A stretch of 64,000 nt of DNA from Pseudomonadota bacterium (GTDB lineage: Bacteria; Pseudomonadota; Alphaproteobacteria; Rhizobiales; Devosiaceae): NCBI GenBank assembly GCA_023391095.1, contig JAEWBN010000001.1, forward strand, positions 62,001 to 126,000, given 5' to 3'. The notes under the pieces were generated by a model. That model saw nothing but the letters and a program-made list of their open reading frames with translations. It had not been told where the DNA came from and made no database searches. A program made the position numbers and the translations under genes. Positions 1 to 8,844 of this stretch are shown piece by piece. Positions within the stretch are counted from its first letter, which is position 1, and each line of letters starts with the position of its first letter.

Positions 1-1
1 C

Positions 2-349
2 CCCATTGCCGGAGCCATCAATTTCCGCGGCAAGGACCGTCTTTATGGCCGCAACTGGGGCGCCGTGCGCGACGTGCCCTTTCTCCATTTCGAGGTCTGC
101 TATTATCAGGCCATCGACTATGCCATCGCCCACAAGCTCGCGGTGGTCGAGGCCGGCGCGCAGGGTGAGCACAAACTGGCCCGCGGCTACGAGCCGGTCA
201 CCACCCATTCGGTCCACTACATCACCCATCCGGGCCTTCGCCATGCCGTCGCCGATTATCTCGACGCCGAGCGCCCCGCCGTCGAACGCGAACGGGCCCT
301 GCTTGAGACCTTTACCCCGTTCCGCAAGGGCGAACGGCAGGATCGCTGA
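2..349 (+). CDS. GNAT-type acyltransferase of the peptidogalycan/DUF482 family (3' part)
   Basis: Only the last 115 residues are in the window; the frame is open to the left edge and stops at 347-349. The visible part has the features of the COG3146/DUF482 C-terminus: a run reading FLHFEVCYYQ, then AIAHKL, EAGAQGEHKLARGYEP, and a TTHSVHYI segment. The family has a GNAT-like fold and is thought to transfer acyl or amino-acyl groups in envelope metabolism, but no substrate is settled. It lies about 85 bp upstream of the HIT gene on the same strand, with a palindromic repeat between them, so co-transcription is uncertain. The N-terminal half cannot be judged here. Confidence 0.8.
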   Translation, partial: PIAGAINFRGKDRLYGRNWGAVRDVPFLHFEVCYYQAIDYAIAHKLAVVEAGAQGEHKLARGYEPVTTHSVHYITHPGLRHAVADYLDAERPAVERERALLETFTPFRKGERQDR

Positions 350-366
350 GCGCGCATGTTCCGCCG

Positions 367-395
367 ACCGTCACCCTCGGGCTTGACCCGGGGGC
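367..395. repeat. palindromic intergenic repeat, copy 1
   Basis: The first 21 bases (GTCACCCTCGGGCTTGACCCG) are the same as the core of the 30-bp arms at 3631-3660 and 3733-3762. The bases that follow (a GGGCCCTCCACTTG-like run) also resemble the sequence after the 3631 arm. It is a dispersed REP-like element in the gap between the acetyltransferase and HIT genes. The CCCTCGGG / CCCGGGGG halves can form a hairpin. Confidence 0.7.
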
Positions 396-435
396 CCTCC
401 ACTTGCGATGCCTTGAACAACACGAGGAGCGGCCG

Positions 436-852
436 ATGACCTACGATTCCAACAATATCTTCGCGAAGATTCTGCGCGGCGAGCTGCCCTGCCACAAGGT
501 CTACGAGGACGAGACCGCGCTTGTGATGATGGACATTTTTCCCCAGTCCCGCGGCCACACCCTCATCATTCCCAAGTCCGCGTCGCGTAACCTTCTGGAT
601 GCGGATCCGGCGAGCCTGTCGGCCGTGATGCCGCTGGTGCAGCGCGTTGCCAAGGCTGTGCGCGCCGCCACCAATGCCGATGGCATCCGCCTTGCCCAGT
701 TCAACGAGGCCCCGGCCGGCCAGACCGTCTTCCATCTCCACTTCCACATCATCCCCGTCTATGACGGCGCAGAATTGGGAGCCCATGGCGGCGGCAAGGC
801 GGACGATGTGGAGCTGGCGGCGCTGTCCAAAGATATCGCAGCCTATCTCTAG
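436..852 (+). CDS. HIT family nucleotide-binding protein
   Basis: A 138-residue histidine-triad protein. The N-terminus (IFAKILRGELPCHKVYEDE) and the stretch FPQSRGHTLIIPK are typical of bacterial HIT hydrolases. The signature HLHFHIIP gives the three His at about residues 100, 102 and 104; the central one is the nucleophile of the family. Members hydrolyse AMP-linked or dinucleotide substrates in the cytoplasm, but the physiological substrate is unknown. The ATG at 436 is chosen over one at 403 because GAGGAGC lies just upstream and homologues begin here. The DUF1275 gene starts three bases after the stop. Confidence 0.92.
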   Translation: MTYDSNNIFAKILRGELPCHKVYEDETALVMMDIFPQSRGHTLIIPKSASRNLLDADPASLSAVMPLVQRVAKAVRAATNADGIRLAQFNEAPAGQTVFHLHFHIIPVYDGAELGAHGGGKADDVELAALSKDIAAYL

Positions 853-855
853 GCC

Positions 856-1497
856 ATGACACCCGCCCGCCACCTCGTCCTGGGCATGCTGCTGACAGCC
901 GCCGCCGGCTTCATCGATGCGGTCGGCTTTATCGAGCTGGGTGGCTATTTCGTGTCCTTCATGAGCGGCAACACCACCCAGGGCGGGGCTGCGCTGATGG
1001 ACGGCGCCTATCCGGTATTCTGGCTCACCATGGGCCTGGTGGCCCTGTTCTTTGCCGGCTCCACCCTCGGCGCCGCACTCGCCTTTGGAAATCTGCGCTG
1101 GGGACCCGCCGCCGTCAGCGGCGCCGTGCTTTTTGGCGTCGGGCTCACCATGGCGCTGGTGCTTGCCGGCATTCCCGCATCGTCGGCCATGCTGGTTCTG
1201 GCCGCTGCCGCAGGGGCGCAGAATGCCATCCTGCCCATGCGCGGCGCGGTCCGGCTGGGCGCGACCTTTGTCACCGGCACGCTCTATACCGCCGGCCAGG
1301 ACCTAGCGCTGGCGCTGCAGGGCAAGGTCCATCGCTGGCGCTGGCTGCAGCATCTGGCCATCTGGCTCGGCCTGCTGGCCGGCGCCATTGCCGGCGCAGC
1401 GGCCTATCGCGGCCTCGGCATCGAGGCGCTTTATGTGCCCATCATCATCTATGCCGCCTTCACCCTCGGCCACCTCTGGGCAGGACGAACCGCCTGA
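856..1497 (+). CDS. DUF1275 (YoaK-type) integral membrane protein
   Basis: 213 residues with about six hydrophobic helices. It has the family landmarks AAAGFIDAVGFIELGGYFVSFMSGNTTQGG near the N-terminus, AAGAQNAI in the middle and an RLGATFVTGTLYTAGQDL segment before the last helices. DUF1275/YoaK proteins are inner-membrane proteins of unknown function. The ATG is three bases after the HIT stop codon, so the two genes are almost certainly co-transcribed. No ligand-binding or catalytic residues can be assigned. Confidence 0.88.
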   Translation: MTPARHLVLGMLLTAAAGFIDAVGFIELGGYFVSFMSGNTTQGGAALMDGAYPVFWLTMGLVALFFAGSTLGAALAFGNLRWGPAAVSGAVLFGVGLTMALVLAGIPASSAMLVLAAAAGAQNAILPMRGAVRLGATFVTGTLYTAGQDLALALQGKVHRWRWLQHLAIWLGLLAGAIAGAAAYRGLGIEALYVPIIIYAAFTLGHLWAGRTA

Positions 1498-1500
1498 GCC

Positions 1501-1725
1501 TCAGCCCTGCTGCGGCGGGGCGATGCGGAAAGCGATCTTGAACGCGATGGGGTTGATGATGCGCGTATAGATGAAGGCGATCGGCCAAGCGATGATGAAG
1601 GTCTGTGGCCATTTCCCAATAAAGCCGGACCCGAAAAAGATGAAGCCGAGCGTGCCCGACATGGTCAGCGCCATCATGAAGGTCATGGCCAGTTGCAGGA
1701 CGAGCGTCGTTTTCTTGGGAAGCAT
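1501..1725 (-). CDS. DUF2798 small membrane protein
   Basis: 74 residues with two hydrophobic segments: LQLAMTFMMALTMSGTLGFI and FIIAWPIAFIYTRIINPIAFKI. This is the compact two-helix pattern of DUF2798, a family without known function. The ATG at 1725 is preceded by GGAGACCAGA. A longer upstream reading frame to 1881 has no good ribosome site and an atypical sequence. It converges with the DUF1275 gene, the two stops being three bases apart. Confidence 0.8.
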   Translation of the reverse strand: MLPKKTTLVLQLAMTFMMALTMSGTLGFIFFGSGFIGKWPQTFIIAWPIAFIYTRIINPIAFKIAFRIAPPQQG

Positions 1726-2005
1726 TCTGGTCTCCGACAGGACAATGCAGTGACGGAGACAATCCCGCGCCAGCACCATCCCGTAAAAAGGGTTGGTGCC
1801 GAAGGGACGCTGGAGCGACGAGTGCCGCAGCCCATGCTGCGCTGCCGGGATAGCAACCGGCCACCTCTTATCGGCCCCCATCCCCTACCCGCCCCTTCGG
1901 GCCCCGGCAACCGGGCAGAAGGGATGGAAGCCATGCGGCCCACCCTCTTTCCAGACGCGACCGTTTGCTATCGAGCAGGCCCACTGGCCGGAGAAATCGC
2001 TCCCC

Positions 2006-2371
2006 TCAGTAATTGGCCCCGCCGGCAATGGGCCGCAGTTCCACGCTGAACCCGTTGACGTCATTGTCGACATGGAGACGCAGGAATTCCTCGGCAATGC
2101 GGGTCACGGCGTCGAGGTCGGGCGCTTCGAACACCGCATAGCCGCCGATCACTTCCTTGCTCTCGGCAAAAGGCCCGTCGGTCGGGATGACCTGCCCCGA
2201 CTGCCCCAAGAGCCGCCTGCCCTGACTGTCCGGCGCCAGGCCGCCCGTCGAAATCAGTGCGCCTGAGGCCAGGTGCTTTTCCATCCACGGCCCCATGCCA
2301 TCGATCAGGCCCTGCGGCACCGTTTCCGGCTTGAAATCGGGAGGCGCGATGATCGCCATGAAATAACGCAT
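2006..2371 (-). CDS. YCII-related (DGPF-domain) protein
   Basis: 121 residues beginning MRYFMAIIAPP and containing the family signature DGPFAESKEVIGGYAVFEAPDLDAV in the middle. YCII-like proteins have a dimeric alpha+beta barrel and often sit beside ECF sigma genes, but none is visible here. Function is unknown; an enzymatic role has been suggested for some members from a conserved His/Asp pair. The start at 2371 is supported by GAGGAGACCACCC upstream. It lies at the left border of the A/T-richer segment that holds the FRG gene. Confidence 0.85.
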   Translation of the reverse strand: MRYFMAIIAPPDFKPETVPQGLIDGMGPWMEKHLASGALISTGGLAPDSQGRRLLGQSGQVIPTDGPFAESKEVIGGYAVFEAPDLDAVTRIAEEFLRLHVDNDVNGFSVELRPIAGGANY

Positions 2372-2593
2372 TGGGTGGTCTCCTCTGGTGCTGCTGGCTC
2401 CGTGTCCTGACCATACGACGAGCGAGACGAGTGATCTTCGACAGATACCCACCCTGATGGCGGGTTTGGGGTGGGTTGCGGAATGGCGGCTTTTGGGTTG
2501 CCCGATACGAAAAGCTGACTATCGCAGAATGGCACAGAAAGAGCTTCCAAAGGCCATCCGACGACGCTCATTAGTCGAAAGGGACGTCATCGG

Positions 2594-3388
2594 TTACTGG
2601 AAGTTGAAATACCGATTTCCGTAGCGGAAGCTAACGGTCTCCGCAAAGCCTTCTATCGTCTGAAAAAGCGCTCCTGGATGCATACCCACTGCGTAGAGCT
2701 CTCGCAACAATCCAAGCTTTCGGCCTTTTGGAACGACTATACTTCGGAAGCAGGCACTGCGATTCCTGCGAACGAAAGTGGTTTTGTCGATAGCTTGCAC
2801 CTTTTTGCCGTGCACAGTGAACAAACCAGACTGCGCGTTCGATCTCCTAAATCGGTGGTACGGCCTTACGGCGATAGGAAACTCAGCTTTGACCAGACGG
2901 GGAAAAGTGCTGTCAGAGAGATCTATCACGTAGCCGTCCAGTATTGGAGAATCTGTAGGCGGCACAGTTTGCAAACCGATGCTGAATTTATTGAGCTCCC
3001 AAGGGTTAAGAGACCACACCACAGCGTCCGCAGATCCTTGCGAGGAGTCTTTGCAAGCAAAATACAAAGAGACCAAAGGATTTTCGGTCCAATCTAGTAG
3101 TCTTGTCGGCAGTCCATGGTGTTGAGCCAAAAAGAGCCAGTCGATATCCTTCCTTTCTCGGTGCTCCAGAAATTCAGAAGCGTATGCTCGAAAATCACGC
3201 AGCATCTCGCGCTCTAATTGATGTTCAAAATCACCTCGGTACAAAGTAGGCCGAAGCGCCCATTCAATATTTGCTTGACCCCTAAACCAGGGATTTTGTG
3301 TAGAATTTCTTATGCCGAATTGTTTTGAGCAATCCCGCGACCATTCGATAAAATCAGAAAGTTTCTCGATCTGTTCAGCCAATTCCAC
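2594..3388 (-). CDS. FRG domain-containing protein
   Basis: 264 residues. Near residues 32-50 is the domain's name-giving motif NPWFRGQANIEWALRPTLYR, followed by FLAQHHGLPTRLLDWTENPLVSLYFAC, the second conserved block of FRG proteins. The domain occurs in accessory proteins of bacteria and phages, several of them in defence islands, but its biochemical activity is not established. Codon and base use are visibly more A/T-rich than in the neighbours, suggesting transfer. The start is uncertain: a GTG at 3388 touches its GGGAGG, while a TTG at 3382 has better spacing. It has no partner gene on its strand; a tRNA-like 3' end lies upstream at 3570-3601. Confidence 0.82.
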   Translation of the reverse strand: MELAEQIEKLSDFIEWSRDCSKQFGIRNSTQNPWFRGQANIEWALRPTLYRGDFEHQLEREMLRDFRAYASEFLEHRERKDIDWLFLAQHHGLPTRLLDWTENPLVSLYFACKDSSQGSADAVVWSLNPWELNKFSIGLQTVPPTDSPILDGYVIDLSDSTFPRLVKAEFPIAVRPYHRFRRSNAQSGLFTVHGKKVQAIDKTTFVRRNRSACFRSIVVPKGRKLGLLRELYAVGMHPGALFQTIEGFAETVSFRYGNRYFNFQ

Positions 3389-3569
3389 CCTCCCAAGAGT
3401 ACCGACAGAAATTAGCTTAAGCTTTACGCCCGACCTCCGGCAACATTATCATGGCACACCGCCAGTGACGATTTACTCATTGCATGACCACGTACAGATC
3501 GTTGAAACAACCCAGCGTCTATTTTCCTAGCGGCCGCTTTTCGGCTTAAGCCTATCTACTCCCACAGTC

Positions 3570-3601
3570 CGCTTCGGGTTCGAAACCTGCCGTCCCCTCC
3601 C
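3570..3601 (+). other. tRNA/tmRNA 3'-end-like sequence (possible attachment-site remnant)
   Basis: The run can be read as a T-arm (CGGG-TTCGAAA-CCTG, four pairs) followed by CGTCCCC and T, the layout of a tRNA or tmRNA 3' end, but ending CCC instead of CCA. No matching 5' half is seen in the window. It sits at the edge of the A/T-richer segment with the FRG gene, where an integrase-type duplication of a tRNA or ssrA 3' end would be expected. It may also be chance. Confidence 0.3.
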
Positions 3602-3630
3602 GCCTGAACCCCAAACTTACGAACCTCACC

Positions 3631-3762
3631 GCGCGTCACCCTCGGGCTTGACCCGAGGGCTCTATACTTGGCGCAACCAGCGCGACGGTCCTCTGTCCGC
3701 GCGCTCTCTGGATGGACATGGTGAAGTGAAGTGCCCTCGGGTCAAGCCCGAGGGTGACGCGC
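3631..3762. repeat. 132-bp element with perfect 30-bp terminal inverted repeats
   Basis: Bases 3631-3660 and 3733-3762 are exact reverse complements over 30 positions. Each arm is itself a hairpin (CCCTCGGG, CTTGA, CCCGAGGG). The 72-bp centre has no convincing gene. A partial third copy of the arm is at 367. The structure fits a non-coding REP pair (BIME-like) or a small MITE; no target-site duplication is obvious at the borders. Confidence 0.75.
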
Positions 3763-3846
3763 GGTGGACGTATGAAGTATTGCCGGGCCACACCCGCCCG
3801 GCCGTCACCCACGCCCCGCTCGTCCTATAAATGCTCCACCCACTCG

Positions 3847-3914
3847 TCACTCCGGCGAAGGCCGGGGCCCATCCTGAGATGGGGAGGGTGGACCCGGCCT
3901 TCGCCGGGATCACA
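3847..3914. repeat. imperfect inverted repeat, second palindromic family
   Basis: The arms around GGCGAAGGCCGGG (3847-3870) and CCCGGCCTTCGCC (3892-3914) are near-complementary with a short centre. Similar dispersed elements are common between genes in alphaproteobacteria. The whole stretch 3389-4061 holds only these repeats, the tRNA-like sequence and the clpA terminator; I see no gene in it. Confidence 0.6.
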
Positions 3915-4011
3915 GTCGGTGCGCACGGCGAACTGGGACGGCAGCCCCGGAACGAGCACAGCCCATAGGCGGGATAGCCGCCCATCGGAACACCCCTCTT
4001 GCCCCGCCCAA

Positions 4012-4047
4012 ACAAAAAGGCCGGGATCGCTCCCGGCCTCTTTTTCC
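4012..4047 (-). terminator. rho-independent terminator of clpA (bidirectional)
   Basis: Perfect 8-bp stem GGCCGGGA-TCGC-TCCCGGCC at 4019-4038, flanked by an A-run on the left and a T-run on the right, so it can work on both strands. It starts 24 bases after the clpA stop codon. Confidence 0.85.
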
Positions 4048-4061
4048 GCTAAAGCAGCGCG

Positions 4062-6398
4062 TCAGTTCTTGTCTGCCGTCGCCTTAGGCTTCTTCGGCTT
4101 GGGCAGCGCCTTGGGCTTTGCCGGACGGGGTGGCGTCGCGATCAGCTCCAGCTTGGCTTCGGCGCCCTCGCCCACCACGGCCACGGTGACATTGCCGCCA
4201 TTGACCAGTTCCCCGAAGAGAACCTGATCGGCCAGCGGCTTTTTCACATGCTCCTGGATCACGCGGCCCAGCGGGCGCGCGCCCATGCGCTCGTCATAAC
4301 CATGCTCGGCGAGCCAGTTGGCCGCTTCCGGCGTGAGATTGATCGTGACGCCGCGTTCGGCCAGCTGGCCTTCGAGCTGCAGCACGAACTTTTCCACCAC
4401 CCGGGCCACCACTTCACGCGGCAGGGGCGCAAAGGAGATGATGGCATCGAGACGATTGCGGAACTCGGGCGTAAAGGTGCGGTTGATCGCCTCTTCGTCG
4501 TCCCCCTGCTCGCGCTTGCGGCCGAAACCGATGGGCGAGCGGGCCAGTTCTGCGGCGCCCACATTGGACGTCATGATCAGGATCACGTTGCGGAAGTCGA
4601 CCGACTTGCCGTTGTGGTCCGTCAGCTTGCCGTGGTCCATCACCTGCAACAGGATGTTGTAGAGGTCCGGATGGGCCTTTTCGATTTCGTCCAGCAGCAC
4701 CACGCAATGGGGATGCTGGTCGACGCCGTCGGTCAGCAGACCGCCCTGGTCGAAGCCGACATAGCCCGGAGGCGCGCCGATCAGGCGCGACACGGTGTGG
4801 CGCTCCATATATTCGGACATGTCGAAGCGGAGCAGTTCCACGCCCAGCGTATCGGCCAGTTGCTTGGCCACTTCCGTCTTGCCGACGCCCGTGGGACCGG
4901 TAAACAGATACGAACCGATCGGCTTTTCCGGCTCCCGCAGGCCGGCACGCGCCAGCTTGATGGCCGAGGACAGCGCCGTAATGGCCTGGTCCTGCCCGAA
5001 CACGACCGTCTTGAGACTCTGCTCGAGCCCGGACAGCAGTTCGGCATCGGACTTGGACACCGATTTGGGCGGAATGCGCGCAATCGAGGCAATGGTGGTT
5101 TCGATGTCCTCGACATCGATCACTTCCTTGCGCTCCCCTTCCGGCAGCAGCTTCTGGCTGGCGCCGGTCTCGTCGATCACGTCGATGGCCTTGTCGGGCA
5201 GCTTGCGGTCGGTGATGTAGCGGGCGCTCAATTCCACGGCCGTCTTGAGGGCTTCGTCGGTATACTTGACCTTGTGGAAGTCCTCGAAATACGGGCGCAG
5301 GCCCTTCACGATCTCGATGGCATCGGGAACCGTGGGTTCGTTGACGTCGATCTTCTGGAAGCGCCGGACCAGGGCCCGGTCCTTTTCGAAGAACTGGCGG
5401 TACTCCTTGTAGGTGGTCGAGCCGATGCAGCGGATCGCCCCGCTCGCCAAAGCGGGCTTCAGGAGGTTCGAGGCATCGAGCGCGCCGCCCGAGGTGGCGC
5501 CGGCGCCGATCATGGTGTGGATTTCGTCGATGAACAGCACGGCATTGGGCTGCTTTTCGAGTTCCTTCATCACCGCCTTGAGGCGCTCTTCGAAGTCGCC
5601 GCGATAGCGGGTGCCGGCTAGCAGCGCGCCCATGTCGAGCGCGAAGATGACGGCTTCCTTGAGCACGTCGGGCACATCGCCTTCGATGATCTTGCGCGCC
5701 AGGCCCTCGGCAATGGCCGTCTTGCCCACGCCCGCATCACCCACATAGAGCGGGTTGTTCTTGGAGCGCCGGCACAGCACCTGGATGGTGCGGCGCAGCT
5801 CGCTGTCGCGGCCGATCAGCGGGTCGATCTTGCCGGCGCGGGCCTTTTCGTTGAGGTTGACGCAGAAATCGGCCAGCGCCGAGCTCTTCTTGCCTTCCGC
5901 ACCGCCTTCGCCCGCTTCGCCATCCTCGGCGCCGCGCACCTTGCGCTCTTCGCTGGGGCCCGACTTGGTGATGCCATGCGAGATAAAGTTGACCGCGTCC
6001 AGCCGGCTCATGTCCTGCTGTTCGAGGAAGTACGCCGCATGGCTCTCGCGCTCGGCAAAGATGGCGACAAGCACATTGGCGCCCGTCACTTCTTCCCGGC
6101 CCGATGACTGGACATGGATCACGGCGCGCTGGATCACCCGCTGGAAGGCGGCCGTGGGCCGCGCATCCTGGCCGTTCTGCACGATCAGGCTGTCCAGTTC
6201 CTCGTTGATGAAATCTTCCAGATCGCTCTTGAGCGCGTCGATATCGACGTCGCAGCCGACAAGCACGGCGATCGTCTCGCGGTCGTCGGTCAGCGCCAGC
6301 AGCAGGTGCTCGAGCGTTGCAAACTCATGGTTGCGCTCACGCGCCAGGTTCATCGCCTGATGCAGGGCCTTTTCGAGTCCGCGCGAAAATGAGGGCAT
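4062..6398 (-). CDS. clpA: ATP-dependent Clp protease ATP-binding subunit ClpA
   Basis: A 778-residue unfoldase that feeds substrates to ClpP, with ClpS as adaptor. The Clp N-domain (residues 1-145) contains the start MPSFSRGLEKALHQA. The first AAA+ module has Walker A GDAGVGKT near residue 222 and Walker B VLFIDEIH. The second has GPTGVGKT near residue 502 and VVLLDEIEKAHPD, followed by the C-terminal D2-small domain. The last 25 or so residues form a Pro/Lys/Ala tail, an extension beyond the E. coli type. The ATG follows AGGAACATCAT. clpS ends nine bases upstream, so they form an operon. Confidence 0.97.
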   Translation of the reverse strand: MPSFSRGLEKALHQAMNLARERNHEFATLEHLLLALTDDRETIAVLVGCDVDIDALKSDLEDFINEELDSLIVQNGQDARPTAAFQRVIQRAVIHVQSSGREEVTGANVLVAIFAERESHAAYFLEQQDMSRLDAVNFISHGITKSGPSEERKVRGAEDGEAGEGGAEGKKSSALADFCVNLNEKARAGKIDPLIGRDSELRRTIQVLCRRSKNNPLYVGDAGVGKTAIAEGLARKIIEGDVPDVLKEAVIFALDMGALLAGTRYRGDFEERLKAVMKELEKQPNAVLFIDEIHTMIGAGATSGGALDASNLLKPALASGAIRCIGSTTYKEYRQFFEKDRALVRRFQKIDVNEPTVPDAIEIVKGLRPYFEDFHKVKYTDEALKTAVELSARYITDRKLPDKAIDVIDETGASQKLLPEGERKEVIDVEDIETTIASIARIPPKSVSKSDAELLSGLEQSLKTVVFGQDQAITALSSAIKLARAGLREPEKPIGSYLFTGPTGVGKTEVAKQLADTLGVELLRFDMSEYMERHTVSRLIGAPPGYVGFDQGGLLTDGVDQHPHCVVLLDEIEKAHPDLYNILLQVMDHGKLTDHNGKSVDFRNVILIMTSNVGAAELARSPIGFGRKREQGDDEEAINRTFTPEFRNRLDAIISFAPLPREVVARVVEKFVLQLEGQLAERGVTINLTPEAANWLAEHGYDERMGARPLGRVIQEHVKKPLADQVLFGELVNGGNVTVAVVGEGAEAKLELIATPPRPAKPKALPKPKKPKATADKN

Positions 6399-6407
6399 AT
6401 GATGTTC

Positions 6408-6746
6408 CTATTGCTTTTCCATCACGCATTGCAGCGGATGCTGGTTTTTGCGTGCCGTATCCATGACGCGGGTCACCTTGGTTTCGGCGACCTCGTATGG
6501 ATATACGCCGCACTCACCCACCCCCTTTTGGTGAACGTGCAGCATGATGCGCATGGCGTCTTCGCGTGACTTGTTGAAGACGTCCTGGAGCACCAGAACG
6601 ACGAATTCCATCGGCGTGTAGTCGTCGTTGAGCAGCAGAACCCGATACAGGTTCGGCCGCTTGGTCTTGGGACGCGTCTTGGTGACCGTCCCGGATTCGA
6701 AATTGGTGTCTTTCCCGTCGCGGTTGCCGTCGTCCTTGTCGGCCAT
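6408..6746 (-). CDS. clpS: ClpS adaptor of the ClpAP protease
   Basis: 112 residues. The core has the conserved [20 protein letters not shown] stretch that binds N-degron residues and the later [21 protein letters not shown] segment that contacts ClpA. The N-terminal 30 residues are polar and flexible, as expected for the ClpA-entering tail. The start at 6746 is chosen for family length; an ATG at 6821 would add 25 residues that do not look conserved, and neither start has a strong ribosome site. Directly upstream of clpA. Confidence 0.93.
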   Translation of the reverse strand: MADKDDGNRDGKDTNFESGTVTKTRPKTKRPNLYRVLLLNDDYTPMEFVVLVLQDVFNKSREDAMRIMLHVHQKGVGECGVYPYEVAETKVTRVMDTARKNQHPLQCVMEKQ

Positions 6747-7159
6747 GGTCACGCGCAGGAACGGCACGTCCTGCGTCAGGCGCGGCTCTTTTTTTATGGG
6801 CAATATGGAAGTCCGGGTCATGGTCGTCGACTGTCGCCTGGGAGAAACGAAGCAGTTTGGTGGGAACCATTATGTAGGCAAAATCAGCCCGGTGTTAAGG
6901 GGCATGCCACCCGATTGGCTCCCTATGGCTGAATCACAACATTGTGCTGCCTTTAAGGGTCCTGCGCGGCGGTCAACGCTCACAGTCTGTTACCCAATTA
7001 CGCCTTGGTGACACAAATCGATAGCATTTTACGGAATGGTAACGGCAGGGCGGTAATTTCCAGAGAGACGATAATCCGGGGTTTGGGGACACTCGGAAAT
7101 CGTCGCGTCAAACGAGTTGCGTACGGGCCTGTTGCCCGAGTAAGTAATTGGAGTACCGG

Positions 7160-8734
7160 GTGATTTTCCTGGCGAAGACCCCTTGGCGTGTCAAATTTGC
7201 GCGCGCCGTAGCAGCCTTCCTCGTCGTACTCGCCGTCGGCATGAGTGCCGCAGCGCCGGTGCAGGCGATTGAAAACCTCCGCAAGTATGCCGGCATTGTC
7301 GTGGACGCCAAGTCCGGCAAGATCCTTTACGAAGAGCAAGCAGATTCAAAGCGTTACCCGGCCTCCGTGGCTAAGGTGATGACGCTTTACATCCTGTTCC
7401 AGGAGCTCCAGGCGGGCAATCTCAGCCTCTCCACCAAGATGACCGTGTCCCGCCACGCCGCCTCGGCCGTTCCGACCAAGCTCGGCCTGCGCGCCGGCGC
7501 GACCATCTCGGTCGAGGACGCCATCAAGGCTCTCGTGACGCTGTCGGCCAACGATATTGCCCGCGTCATTGCCGAGCATATCTCTGGTACCGAAAGCAAA
7601 TTTGCCGAGCGTATGACCGCAACGGCCCGCGCCATGGGCATGCGCAGCACCACCTACCGCAATGCTTCGGGCCTTCCCGATGGCGGCCAGGTGACCACCG
7701 TGCGCGACCAGGCCATCCTGGGCATTGCCGTCTACCAGCACTTTTCGCAGTACTATAACTACTTCCAGACCACGAGCTTCCGCTTCGGCGGCAAGACCTA
7801 TGGCAACCACAACCGCGTGCTGGGCTATATGGGCGCCGTCGACGGCATCAAGACCGGCTATATCAATGCCGCCGGCTCGAACCTGCTGACCGCAGCCCGC
7901 AAGGACAACCGTCACATCGTCGTCGTTGCCTTCGGCTTCAACTCCGCCGCTTCACGCGACGAGAAGGTCCGCCAGCTGGTCTCGACCTACCTCAACAAGG
8001 GCCGGCAGGGCAATTACCTGCAGACTGCCATGGTCCCGGTACCGGGTCGCCAGGGCAACACGCAGTTTGCGCTTGCCGCCGAGCCGCGCAAGGCCACGTT
8101 CGCCATGCCTGAGCCGATGCCTGCCTTCCGCTTCGCTTCGCTGGTTGCCAACAATGGGGCGCAGCCTCAGCCACAGGTCGCCGTCGCTGCATCCTCCGCG
8201 GTCGACGTGGCCCTGCCTGTGCCGCAGCCCGCCAATCTTGGGGTGACCCCTGCCGTTCAGGCCGCCAACGTGCTCGCGGCACCGACCCAGGCTGCCCCGG
8301 CATATCCCAGCCAGGACGTCATCGGCGCATGGCTGAGCGAAACCTACAATCTCGGAGCCCCGCCTGCCGCGCTCGGCCAGACCGCTCCGTCCGCCCCACT
8401 TCTGCCTCCGGGTGAAGTCGGTGGTGCCGACCAGCCCGTTGACCTGATGCATTCCGGCTCGGTGCAGACCGCGTCTGCCCCTGCCCCGGTCGGTGGTTGG
8501 ATCGTGCAGATCGGTGCCGGCCCGTCCGAAGACAGCGCCCGCGCCATGCTTTCCGATGCGGCCAGCAAGGTCGGTGGTCTTGGCGACTTCCGCTCCTATG
8601 TCGAGCGCTTCGAAAAGAACGGCCAGACCTTCTATCGCGCCCGCTTCATCGGTTTCGGTAATCGCAATGACGCAACGGCCATGTGCAATCGCCTCAAGGA
8701 CCAGAATCTGGCCTGCCTGGCGATGCAGGGCTGA
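7160..8734 (+). CDS. D-alanyl-D-alanine carboxypeptidase (PBP5/6 class) with C-terminal SPOR domain
   Basis: A 524-residue secreted penicillin-binding protein that trims the terminal D-Ala from peptidoglycan stem peptides. A signal peptide (AVAAFLVVLAVGMSAAAPVQA) is followed by the peptidase S11 domain with SVAK (Ser69, Lys72), SAN (129-131) and KTG (231-233). A long Pro/Ala/Gln linker (about 295-440) leads to a SPOR domain at about 445-524, starting GGWIVQIG and binding denuded glycan at the septum. I prefer the GTG at 7160, six bases after GGAG, over a TTG at 7148. The 413 bp upstream, shared with clpS, hold no gene and no promoter I would defend. Confidence 0.93.
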   Translation: MIFLAKTPWRVKFARAVAAFLVVLAVGMSAAAPVQAIENLRKYAGIVVDAKSGKILYEEQADSKRYPASVAKVMTLYILFQELQAGNLSLSTKMTVSRHAASAVPTKLGLRAGATISVEDAIKALVTLSANDIARVIAEHISGTESKFAERMTATARAMGMRSTTYRNASGLPDGGQVTTVRDQAILGIAVYQHFSQYYNYFQTTSFRFGGKTYGNHNRVLGYMGAVDGIKTGYINAAGSNLLTAARKDNRHIVVVAFGFNSAASRDEKVRQLVSTYLNKGRQGNYLQTAMVPVPGRQGNTQFALAAEPRKATFAMPEPMPAFRFASLVANNGAQPQPQVAVAASSAVDVALPVPQPANLGVTPAVQAANVLAAPTQAAPAYPSQDVIGAWLSETYNLGAPPAALGQTAPSAPLLPPGEVGGADQPVDLMHSGSVQTASAPAPVGGWIVQIGAGPSEDSARAMLSDAASKVGGLGDFRSYVERFEKNGQTFYRARFIGFGNRNDATAMCNRLKDQNLACLAMQG

Positions 8735-8844
8735 AACACCTTCGGCACGGCGGACCAACCGCCGGCCGGTCGAATTGAGGGAGGGGCCGATCTTCGCCCT
8801 GCCCTCCGGGGAAGCAAATTGGTGCTTGTGTTTGGAGTAGCCCA

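Noticed and set aside
3662..4015. 117-codon minus-strand frame over the repeats, containing VIPAKAG and APAFAGVT
   Set aside because: Translation of palindromic intergenic repeats; such sequences appear in many alphaproteobacterial annotations without being genes.
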